A DNA stretch of 64,000 nucleotides from Mimachlamys varia (taxonomy: Eukaryota > Mollusca > Bivalvia > Pectinida > Pectinidae). The notes beneath the pieces were generated by a model. It was not told where the DNA came from. It worked only from the letters and a program-made list of their open reading frames with translations, and did not search any database. The stretch lies in the NCBI GenBank assembly GCA_947623455.1, contig OX392528.1, forward strand, positions 54,950,322-55,014,321. Direction: 5' to 3'. The translations under genes were made by a program, and so were the position numbers. Of the stretch, positions 1 to 10,100 are shown in pieces. How positions within the stretch are numbered: the stretch's first letter is position 1; each line of letters opens with the position of its first letter.

Positions 1-621
1 ATTAAATGTGATGTCGATGGCGCCTCCAAATGTCATATATTTTTCGTTGTGGGACAGATATTCCAATACCGGATGTTCGTCCGGTATGTCTAGCACATGT
101 TTTGGACGATAATACCTTATAAGGGAACGGAATTGACTGAAAGGTTCCCTCACGATACCTATATACCTCGTATCGTTAGGTAGCACGCGACTGAATTCTT
201 CTTTATTGTACCTAGCATGCGCACAGAAAATGTCATACCTTCTATTTCTTGGAGGCGGGAAGAAGTAGTTTGGTGACAGAGAAGGACCACCCCCGCCATT
301 TCCTCTTGGAACAGCAAACACGAGATGATTTTCATGGCCGTAACGTACAAATAAATTCCCGACCGTCGTACTAGCGGCCTTGTGGATCTTCAGAAAGGCT
401 ATATGTTTCACGGGATTTCCTTTCGGGATGTATTGGCTTTGATTGGAGGAGTTCTTCAAGTTGGTATGGGTTTCGTTTGAAAAGTTCACAAGTGAATAAG
501 AAGGATGATCCAAGTTTTGTTTCCACTCCTGTTTGAATTCCAAGTCCAAGTTGTTGTACGTCCTTAATTTATGCAAAATCAGCAATACAAATAATCCCAC
601 CAACAACAACCTATAAAACAT
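1..621 (-). CDS. Galactose-3-O-sulfotransferase, N-terminal part (runs off window)
   Basis: An open frame of 207 codons starts at ATG 619-621 and continues past the left edge. By family it is a Golgi type II enzyme that transfers sulfate from PAPS to the 3-OH of galactose on glycolipids or glycoproteins. Residues 4-17 form a hydrophobic signal anchor after a short cytoplasmic MFYR. A stem with N-x-S/T sites follows (N46, N49, N57, N60). The 5'-phosphosulfate-binding loop is near residues 75-91 (FLKIHKAASTTVGNLF) and the 3'-phosphate-binding segment near 154-166 (IGIVREPFSQFRS), both typical of the Gal3ST family. No intron is seen in this part. The C-terminal half is outside the window, so acceptor specificity (cerebroside or glycan) cannot be assigned. 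Confidence 0.9.
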   Translation of the reverse strand, partial: MFYRLLLVGLFVLLILHKLRTYNNLDLEFKQEWKQNLDHPSYSLVNFSNETHTNLKNSSNQSQYIPKGNPVKHIAFLKIHKAASTTVGNLFVRYGHENHLVFAVPRGNGGGGPSLSPNYFFPPPRNRRYDIFCAHARYNKEEFSRVLPNDTRYIGIVREPFSQFRSLIRYYRPKHVLDIPDEHPVLEYLSHNEKYMTFGGAIDITFN

Positions 622-1169
622 TACGTTCTCTTGTTAATATTGAAGAATTTTTTCAACAAAAGCAGTGAACACCATTTATGAATTGAATTGAAATATGTTT
701 CAGTATTACACCATGGTTGTAATTTTTTCAAGCAAAAAATACTTCTAAAAAGATCCCGAAGAAGGTTTGTGAAGCGATATGATGTCAACTGGATGGGAAT
801 TTTTTAGTCAGCTGGAGGTTATTAAAATCATCATTACATGTTATCTTGGTCAAAGAAACGTGCCGAGTTAGAACTAAAAAACGCACGAGGCATGTATAAT
901 GTATTCGATTATATTCATACATGTAACTAGTTCATGTTATTGTAACCTGAACAATTTTTAAATTAGGTTTTTTAAACACCTAGGGAAAACAGATAATCTA
1001 AACAATTTTTAAATTAGTTTTTTAAACATCTAAGGAGAAGAGACTGAGTCTGAATTAATTCACAACCAACATGAAATCCATCCGTGTTATTGTATGTAAT
1101 GTTACTCTACCGCACGCGTCATATCGATTTCACTTCGAGTAAAACACATTTCTGGAAAACCACGCCTGA
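622..1169. other. Upstream flank of the sulfotransferase gene, no gene seen
   Basis: AT-rich sequence that should hold the promoter or 5'UTR of the minus-strand sulfotransferase. A short imperfect direct repeat (aacaatttttaaattagttttttaaac-like) occurs near 949-978 and 999-1028. No coding exon or RNA gene is recognised. Confidence 0.5.
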
Positions 1170-1984
1170 TACACAGGGACCTGAGAATTTATTACAGCTA
1201 GTTTTAGACCTATAATAGGGTGTTTAGCGTAATTTTACACATTTGGGGGGTGAAGATCAATTTTCGATAAAAATGCTCCCTCAGTAGTCATAAAAGCTAA
1301 AGGGTGGAAAGCTTTCCAGATCGAAAAATAGACCCCACCTACCTTTCTTGCATCAAAAATCACATTTCTAGTTGAGGTACGAAAAAACGCTTGGTACCGT
1401 TGGAAAGATGGATAATTTTTATTTTATAAACCTCCTAAATGCAAGTCAAATGTATCCTCCTTCCGCAGAAATAATCTCCATTTCCTCCAAAAACACGCTA
1501 AAATCCCGTGTCTCGGAGTTCTTGGCGGCCTGCGGGCCATTTTCGTTACATATTCATTAGGTTGACGTCACCCCGCGTGCTCGTCTTTTGCTGTCATTGG
1601 ATGGCTAAATTTAAAGGAAAACCGCCATCCATTGACAGCAAAAGACCAGCACGCGGGGTGACATCAACCTAATGAATATGTAACGAAAATGGCCCGCAGG
1701 CCGCAAAGAATTCGGAGACACGGGATTTTAGCGTGTTTTTGGAGGAAATGGAGATTATTTCTGCGGAAGGAGGATACATTTGTCTTGCATTTAGAAGGTT
1801 TATAAAATAAAAATTATCCATCTTTCCAACGGTACCAAGCGTTTTTTCGTACCTCAACTAGAGGTTTTTTTTATCGAAATTTGATCTTAACCCCCCAAAT
1901 GTGTAACATTAATCTAAACACCCTATTTTAGGTCCAAAACTAGCTGTAACAAATTCTCTGGTCCCTGTGGCTACGATACGCAAC
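1170..1984. repeat. Long foldback (inverted-repeat) transposon-like element
   Basis: Two arms, about 1170-1605 and 1624-1984, are reverse complements around an 18-bp AT-rich loop. The outer ends read CAGGGACC and GGTCCCTG. The left arm carries roughly 70-100 bp near 1270-1370 that the right arm lacks. Each arm holds the same 62-codon ORF (1372-1560 plus, 1669-1857 minus), a by-product of the palindrome. A third copy of the outer end occurs at about 55848-55902. The CAGGG terminus is hAT-like, but I see no convincing target-site duplication. Confidence 0.85.
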
Positions 1985-1990
1985 GTTCAT

Positions 1991-2076
1991 TAGTTTAGTT
2001 TAAACATATTTATTGCCAAAAGTTGACAGGGGATTAGGTTATTATAAGTTATTTCAACTTATCAACGCCTTCTCCC
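1991..2076 (-). mobile_element. 3' tail of a LINE (short copy)
   Basis: Reverse complement of the segment at about 59318-59392, with shared blocks such as 'gggagaaggcgttgataagt' and 'cctaatcccctgtcaac', ending in a TTGCxAATAAA-like tail. The other copy follows an apparent reverse-transcriptase C-terminus, so this is read as a 5'-truncated LINE tail lying next to the foldback element. Confidence 0.5.
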
Positions 2077-2186
2077 ATTCATTGCTTAATGTTAATATCG
2101 ATAGCAGCCCTCGGCCTAAATTGAGTTTTAGTACGGAGTCGAGTACTGAAACTTATATATACTAAGTTTGTTTTGTACACAAACAG

Positions 2187-2359
2187 GAATTGAAAACTTA
2201 ATTTGCGAGCTTTCGAAAACGTCTGTTTCCTTTGTTAAGAAATTATTACAAAAGCCGAGTGTCGGTGTTCTGACCGCTGCAATCAGCTCAGCTGTCAAAA
2301 ACGTAGCGCGACATTTCGTCCAAATGTACTCTAATACTACAGGTAGACAAGAGTACTGA
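2187..2359 (+). CDS. Candidate terminal exon, unknown product
   Basis: A frame open from an AG acceptor (acacaaacag) to TGA encodes 57 residues with ordinary codon use (…KKLLQKPSVGVLTAAISS…). Two AATAAA signals follow within 30 bp of the stop, as in a last exon with a short 3'UTR. No upstream plus-strand exon is recognised and the family is unknown. It could equally be a chance ORF or a transposon remnant. Confidence 0.22.
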
Positions 2360-2553
2360 AGTTGTTTAATAAAAACACAATAAACTGTACCGTTTTTTCT
2401 CTCTATTTACAAAATTAATTCTCGTAGAGATCATTATGACATATATTGTAAATACGTTAGAAGTATAATTATCAGCAAAACAATAACGGCAAAGAGTCTT
2501 TATTCATTGATCCGGGACGACATCGTTTATCGTGATTCTGGGATCGATAACAA

Positions 2554-2788
2554 GCCCGATTGTTTAAAAGGTGATTAGCTTAATCAGAGATTAGCGCAAA
2601 TCTTAATTATCCTGTAACTTTGACAAGAAGCCATATATTTAGTTACAATTTTGCAGATATCAGATATCTAATAGTACCAACTCACATGCAAAATTTTAAG
2701 ATTTTACCTCTTATATTGACAGAATTATTAAAGTCTGAAAAATGTCGTTAAATAGTGATTACGCTAATCACCTTTTGAACAACTGGGC
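2554..2788. repeat. Short TIR element (MITE)
   Basis: Imperfect terminal inverted repeats of about 28 bp: 'gtttaaaaggtgattagct' on the left matches the reverse complement of 'gctaatcaccttttgaac' on the right. The 235-bp element has no coding capacity. Confidence 0.6.
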
Positions 2789-3126
2789 CCAGGTACGTAT
2801 TGCTATTCATAGATCCATGAAGACCAAGTCATGTGTTCATGAAACCATTCGTCGCGTTCTAGGATGGAATCTGTGCTGAAACCAACGTTTTTGTTTTTGA
2901 TCAGGCCAAATTACACATGTAAATATTTACAACAACATTAGGCTGTCAGTCTGTTCAATTCTTACCATAACGTTAACAAATTAAGGTTTAGTTATTAATT
3001 CATGAAAGACACAATGCGTAACGTTTGAGTACAAAATCCATGCTTGAGAACGAAAACGCTTTCATGAATGAGGATTTTTGTTGTTCACATACCATAGGTA
3101 TTAATCTTAGGTAACAGTGTAAACAA

Positions 3127-4446
3127 GAAGCCCAACGGGCCTTAACGGTCATCTGACTATACAATGTATATAATTTTAAGTTGTTTATATTAACATATTT
3201 GATCCATGCAGCCTTGAAAGTAGGTCATTCATTTGAACAAACTTGGTAGCCCTTCATCCCAGCATGCTACAAGCCAAATATTAGTACCCTGGACCTTTCG
3301 TTTATTTAGAAGTATCTTAAAGTTTTAAACATATTTGACCCATGTAACCTTGAAAGAAGGTCAAGGTCATTCTTTTGAACAAACTTGGAAGCCCTTCATC
3401 CTAGCATGCTTTATGTATAATATCAGCATATTGGGCCTTTCGGTTATTGAAAAAAAAAATTATTTTTAAAAATTTTAACATATTTGACCCTGATGACCTT
3501 GTAAGTAGGTCAAGGTCATTCATTTGAACAAATTTGGTAGCCCTACATCCCAGCATTCTACAGGCCTAATCATAAACTTGGGTCTTTTGGTTATTGAGAA
3601 GAAGTTGCTTAAACACTTTACATATTTGACCCCTGTGACCATGAAAGTATGTCAAGATCATTGATATGAGGAAACTTTGTAGCAATCCATCCCAGGTACC
3701 TACTAGACAAATATTATTAACCTGGTCTTTTCGGTAAGGAGAAGATTTTTAAAGGGTTTTTGAACCCTGTGACCTTGAAAGTAGGTCAAAGTAATTGATA
3801 TGAGGAAACTTTGTAGCACTCTAAAGTAGGTCAAGGTCATTCATTTTATTAACCTTGGTACCCTTCATCCCAGCATGCTACATGCATAATAGCACCACCT
3901 TAGGCCTTTAAGTTACTGAGAAGTTGCTTGAAAGATTTTCACTTATTTGACCCCTGTGACCTTGAAAGTAGGTCAAAGTCATTCATTTGAACAAACTTGG
4001 TTACCCTTCATCCAAGCATCCTACAGGCCAAATATCATAACCTTGGGTCTTTTTGGCTACTGAGAAGTTGCTTAAAACTTTGTACATATTTGACCCCTGT
4101 GACCATGAAAGTATGTCAAGGTCACCGATATGAGGAAACTTTGTAGCACTCCATCCAGGTACCTACTAGCCAAATATCATTAACCTGGGCTTTTTGATTA
4201 GTTAGGAGAAGACTGTTAAATGGTTTTACATTTGAACCCGGTGACCTTGAAAGTAGGTCAAGGTCATTTATATGAGGAAATTTTGTAGCACTCTATCCCA
4301 GGTACCTACTGGTCAAATGTCAGCATCCTGGGCCTTTTGGTTATTGAGGAGAATATTATTAAAGGAAAAGTTTACAGACGGCGGATGATGACGGACGAAG
4401 CAAGATGGCAATAGTCATCCTGACCCTTTAGGTCAGATGACCTAAA
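3127..4446. repeat. Tandem-unit repeat element with AGGTCA-type half-sites
   Basis: About eight units of roughly 120-165 bp, each with TGACCTTGAAAGTAGGTCA, then 'catttgaacaaacttggtag', 'cccttcatcccagcatgcta' and a 'ggccttttggttattgagaa' block. The array is bounded by imperfect inverted ends (cggtcatctgac on the left, gtcagatgacc on the right) and a terminal 'gacggacgaagcaagatggc' segment. Related arrays occur at 16000-16450 and 28804-30340. It is non-coding interspersed repeat. Confidence 0.85.
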
Positions 4447-4779
4447 AACGGAAGACAGTTGTAATACTTTTTCATTTGATCCATTCTGCTTAAAAGTATC
4501 AATTCTACATACATAATTCAAACTAGTTTCACTGGCTGAAAGCATTTATTGAAAATTGCAATTTATACATGAACAACAATATTGTCACATTATTGTAAAC
4601 AAGATCTTATAGGGGTCCAGTGTATACGTATACGTTGGTACACTAAGACACAATGGAGAATTCCAAAGTTTATAAAGACATACACATGTCCAAACCAGAT
4701 CAACAGTTGAGTTTAAAAGGGGTACAAACTTTTACATATCATTTCATTGCACTGTATTGCTTGTAGAATATCCCAACAG

Positions 4780-4995
4780 AAATCATCAAAGGTCAAATTT
4801 GTCCAATTACCGTTATCCTTTGTTCAAATGTGACCAATGAAAATCATTCCAGGTAAAATGCGATCAATGAATGTTATCCAAGGTCAAATGTGACAAATGG
4901 AAATTATTTGAGGTCAAATATCACCAATGAAAATTTAAACAAAGGTTAAATGATATCAATTGAAATTATCCAAGGTCAAATGTGACCAAAGAAAA
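4780..4995. repeat. Minisatellite, about 36-bp unit
   Basis: About six degenerate copies of 'caaggtcaaatgtgaccaat' plus 'gaaaattat'. Each contains an AGGTCAAATGTGACC-like imperfect palindrome. No coding signal. Confidence 0.7.
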
Positions 4996-5205
4996 GTCTT
5001 AGGGATGGTTGTGACCTCAGTAAAATTTAATTCTATTTTTATATTGTACAATATTACTGCATCATTTCTCAATCAGTCCGACAGCACCAAGATATTGGAT
5101 TAATGTATAAATGAAAAAGTGAAAAATTTTGAGGACAGTGTTCATTAAGTACAACAACAACAATAAAAGAAAATAACATACCTATGTAATTTATTTTGAA
5201 TGCAG

Positions 5206-5439
5206 GTATATATGCCTTTATATTCAGATCATAAAGCAGAATGTGATGCTTTAAAACAGAACCGATCATTGACTGTGACAAACACATATAAATTTGACAT
5301 CAGAAATTCAAAGATTACACCTTATTTTACAACAAATGATATAAAAATATTCTCAATAACAAGTGAAGATCAAGACATGGCCTTATATCGAAGTAACATA
5401 GAGAGAGTAAATGCTCTGGCTCAACTTACAAATATTTAA
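5206..5439 (+). CDS. Candidate terminal exon, unknown product
   Basis: Open from an AG acceptor (tttgaatgcag) to TAA 5437-5439. It encodes 77 residues with mixed, protein-like composition (…AECDALKQNRSLTVTNTYKF…). An AATAAA lies near 5548. The family is not recognised and no upstream exon was found, so it may be part of an unseen plus-strand gene or a decayed transposon ORF. Confidence 0.25.
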   Translation, partial: VYMPLYSDHKAECDALKQNRSLTVTNTYKFDIRNSKITPYFTTNDIKIFSITSEDQDMALYRSNIERVNALAQLTNI

Positions 5440-7063
5440 ATGCAACACAGCATGCCTGTCGAATATTCAAAATATGGCGCGCGATTCAATTGACCGACAT
5501 AAAAAACCACTAAGCCAGCATGAAAAACGCTTTTGCTGCAGTAAAAAATAAAACATATTCTGTGATTTTGAAGTTTCCATTTATCATTTTAATTTTGCAT
5601 TATAAAAGGATCTGACAAGATAATTTATTCTTGTTCTTCTGATGTGAGCACCTTGTACTTCTACATGGCAATCAACCTACCTTGTGATACCAGACATCCC
5701 CCCAATGCATTGGGGAGGTCAGAATTGGGGGGTGGGCTTATTACCGAACATGGGTTTATTGGCGGAGAAATAAGGTACTGAGGAATATGTCGATGTTTGA
5801 GCTGATGTTTGTCTAAATAAATTCGGAACAGCGGTAATTGTGCAGAGAGGAGATATATCAGGTTTTCAAAGGTTAAACGTAAATCAAAGGTAAACTCTAT
5901 TGTTATATAAACATGTTTTGGGGTTAATTCAAAATGCACTTCGGATTTTGGTCTTTTTACATTGATATTTTTTCAGGAAAAATTTCCGATAAGTATAGTG
6001 AATATGAATGGATATGTAACACAGTACTGCAAAACCACAAATAAGGAAAGAAAATAATTCTATCAATATACATACATGTATACATGGAATGACATCAAAG
6101 TAATATAATTATATAAATAAAAACAACAATTATATATATATAATTATAAATTTACATTTGCTCTGCATTTTCTCATTGACACAATGCTAAGAGGCAGTTG
6201 CTGTCATACACTTATAACACCCAGTGCCTCCGACTATAACAGCGGTTGCTATTGCGACGTTATCAATTTCATTGCTGTCTACACTTGATTTGCTGTTCAA
6301 AATCAGTACGAAATAACTAAATAAAGCACAAAAATTCTATCAAAATGTAAATATAAGTAATGAACGTTTTAGCAAACATTTTTAGTCTTATAACACACAT
6401 TGTTAATGGTGACAAACTTACATATTAAGCCCTACATCAATAGCAATGTGTGTTATAGGACTGTAACAATATATGCTAAACACTCATTGCTTAAATATAT
6501 CATAAATATATATATTGGACAGAGTGCAATCTTATCTCAAACCTTTGTATGGATCAGTATATATCATAAGTTTTCCTTATGACAGGAAAAATAAGACAAA
6601 GTATAAAACTTAACTGTATATGTACATGACAGTTAATGTATAAATATAAAAAAAAGAGAAATAGATGTAACTGTTTATAACAATAATATACACAAATGCA
6701 TTAAACTTTAACCTTATATAAAACAATCATTCACATATAAATCCATTTTCATGAGTTATTTTTCTCAAATCGGATCTTCAACCTGAAGTTGGTGGTTTTT
6801 ATTTGAGATTTAACTTGCTCAAATGAATATAAATCATCGTAACATTAAAAACGATAACAGATTATTATTGGAGGGAAAGTATGTTTACAAATATTATGAT
6901 TATTACAGTCGATACAATCTGCATGATGTGGCGATGAGTCGGCGTTATCCTAAATACTGTTTCACCAGTAGAACAGCCGAGTGAGACATCAGTCGCAGGC
7001 CTACAAACACACTTTGTCAATAACACTAAGGATGGCGTCAGCCTTGTACAGGCCTTCACCGGC
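5440..7063. other. Intergenic region and legumain 3'UTR
   Basis: AT-rich, with dinucleotide runs near 6130. No supported gene. Minus-strand sequence just below 7064 is the legumain 3'UTR, with a candidate AATAAA at 6798-6803 (TTTATT on plus) about 260 nt after the stop. A diverged 63-bp duplicate of the legumain 3' coding end lies at 6974-7036. Confidence 0.5.
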
Positions 7064-7165
7064 CTACTCGCACACCTTGTCAATAGCACTGACAATCGCG
7101 TCATTGGAGTATGGTCGCTCACACAGGTTCACCACAACCCGCAGATGTTTCAGAGAATATCGATT
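7064..7165 (-). CDS. LGMN: Legumain exon 13: last coding exon
   Basis: Acceptor TTTTGTAG. It encodes [20 protein letters not shown] then [13 protein letters not shown] and TAG at 7064-7066. Cys421 and Cys438 complete the two prodomain disulfides. A diverged 63-bp copy of its 3' end follows the stop. Confidence 0.95.
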   Translation of the reverse strand, partial: NRYSLKHLRVVVNLCERPYSNDAIVSAIDKVCE

Positions 7166-10100
7166 CTACAAAATGGACAGAAAAATAAGAGGTAAAAAAA
7201 TCTTATAAAATATCGAAACAATGCTGCATACAAACTATTATATTAAATGATTACAAAGACCAAACGTTTAATATGTAAAGTGGGAAAAAAACGACTTTTT
7301 TAAAGAAAACAGATGAACTAGCTAACATAAATGATTTTAAAAAAATTGACCCTATTTTCTGATTTTGTTGGGTACACGAGTGAAATTTGTTTGATATTAT
7401 TGAAGATATTGTTAGATATTCTGTTTATTACATTTTTATAGGAAAATCTATAGTGGCAGCTTCTGATTTTCCCAAACGTCGTTTGTAAGCAGCGTTCTGA
7501 TTGGTCAAATCAGAAAAAGTGATAATTTTCACTAAAGAAAAATATCACTTTTATAGAATGAAAATTTTTTCAATATTTCACTGGTAAAAATGTAATAAAT
7601 CACATGTTTTTGTAATGGTACTACGATAACAATAACATGAAATTCATGGAAAAAAGCCTTCACGTGAATTTTACTGTGAATTCACATGATTTTTTTTCAC
7701 ATGAAATTCACATAAATTATTTCACAAGAACTTCTTGACAAACAAACAGATGGCTGGTAAACTAATATAAAGTCCCATTAATTCACATGAAGACATAATG
7801 CTTGTGTATAAGACAAAGCTATGTACTCACCGATGGGAGGTCCAAAGCCCCACAGGTGTTCTTCAGGTGTTCTACCACAGGCATGTAACAGTCAAGCTTG
7901 AACAGGTCGTTCTCCCCCATCAACATCTGGTTCTGCGCCCTATAGTTCTCATCGCCAGCCACATTTGCTACTATCTGCTTAATGATGATGTCAGTCTCCT
8001 CTCGTTTCTATAACAATATAGCATGTTGTCAAAAATTACACAGCAGCTGAAACTCGGTATTTGTAAACACGTGTCCATTTTGAACTGTCTTCTAACTTGT
8101 TGAAGTGGGCCCCACCTGAATTATTTTCAATTCTTTGGATTTTTGGAGAAAAATATTCTGAATCAAAGATCTTTAAAGTGAGAATTGTACATAATGCATC
8201 GGTGGTGACACCCCAACTTATCTATTGGAAGTTTAGCAAGTACATCATATGATCAAATCTCTGGAATTCATTGGATGGTAAAACATTTTTAACTTTTAGA
8301 GTTCTACTTCCTACTCGGACAATTTTGTCATGCAGTTGAGATACCATATGTATGTAGAGATAAAATGAAAGAAATGTGTACAGTGTCAAAGTTTGCTCCA
8401 AATTATATAGGAAGGTACTGAAAATTGATTCTGATTTCATCAAAATATGTTTGAGTTGTAATATGTTATATACTTACTTTCATAATGGCTGTAATTTTAC
8501 CCCAACTCTCTTCCATGTCTTTTTTATTATTTTGCTTTTTTGCAGAGTGGTAAATATTTCTTTGGATGGTAATGTCAACATCTTCTGATGGTACAGCATC
8601 CAGCTTGATAACAAAATACACAAATACAGTGTTCAGCTATACAACAAAATACACAAATACAGTGTTCAGCTAGACAACAAAATACACGAATACAGCATCC
8701 AGCTAGATAACAAAATACACAAATACAGAGTTCAGCTATACAACAAATGCATAAATACAGCATTCAGCTACACAAAGATATACAATGTACATACCACGTA
8801 CAACTCCAGTAATTCATAATTCACTGATCTGATCTGTTTCTTCAGTTCAACTTTTTTCAAACAAAGTTTAGGGGGTTTTAATTTTTGGAGCGTTTTCTAT
8901 GCCAGATAAAGTTAGCACCATATCAATTAATTGGAACAGATACGAGTACAGAACAAGAGGTTCAAGAGACCTGTGTTGCTTGGAGTTTCATCTGAAAGTA
9001 TCATTATTTGTTCTTATGCTAATGAACTTTTATTTGAATATCGCAATATAGAGAAAGTTAACTTTCATGGCAGACTTAGGCTACATTTAAATCTCACATA
9101 CACTTTTTTTTTTTTATTTTTTAACTTTTAACACTGCTCCTGCTTCTACTAAAAGTTCTACCAAACATCAACCATAACAAAAGAATTGAAATCTTTTAAC
9201 CAGAATGACTTGAATTTTAATTCACCGTGAGAAACTTACATTCGGGTTTGGTGCATCCAATACCAGGTGATTGTTTTGCTCCGATCCCAGGAAATTAGAC
9301 AGCATCAACTGGTTCATTTCCTGAGTGAAAACAGAGGACATGCATATCACACTGCTATGAACATCTTTAGTTTGTTTTCGCTTGCTTTTTATAGTGCTGT
9401 TTACATGAATACATGAATTTACTATGTCACAAAAACTGACAACATATGAATTAGTACATGTATCAGTATGCACAACACTAGTGTTGGGATTCACTTGAAA
9501 AATCGTGATTGATCATCAGCGTTTCACAAACGACTGATAATCGACTAATGATCGATTATTGAAGAAAAGAAAAATGATGAGTTAAGACATAGTACAGTAT
9601 AGCCTAAATATCATTCAATGAAATTCCCGATCAGTCAAAGAACTAAACGTGTCACGAACCGAACACAGTATCAGATCAGTCAGAAACGACTGATGATCAA
9701 CTAATGACACTTTCTGCAAAACATTTAATTAATAAGTCAAAGATTGACACATTCTCAGTAACTAAACCTTAAATGTTTATGACTTTCAAACAGAAAGTCC
9801 CAAGATGATATTTATTTCTTCAGGCCTTCAGTTCAGCACTGTCATTTTGATACTGTGTCTCATGCTGCATTGCAAAATGTACATCAAAACACTTGTTCTG
9901 AGTGGTTGCTGGATAGAGCACTTGACCAATCAGAGATACTGTTACATACGGTACATATCTATCGGACCACGGTTTATGGTATTTATATACAGACTTCCAC
10001 AATCATGTTGTCACTATTCATTGAAGAAATTAAGATTGGCCAATATGAAAAGCTGAAATTAGTCAAACCATGATCGATCATGATGAGTAGTGATCAATTA

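Noticed and set aside
1372..1857. Two nearly identical 62-aa ORFs on opposite strands
   Set aside because: They are the two arms of one foldback element, not a gene pair.
3127..4446. CRISPR-like regularly spaced repeats
   Set aside because: Units are degenerate, long and without unique spacers or cas genes, and the genome is clearly eukaryotic.
8575..8763. Cys-rich 62-aa minus ORF with repeated CICVFC
   Set aside because: Produced by the 33-bp minisatellite in the wrong frame relative to legumain exon 11.
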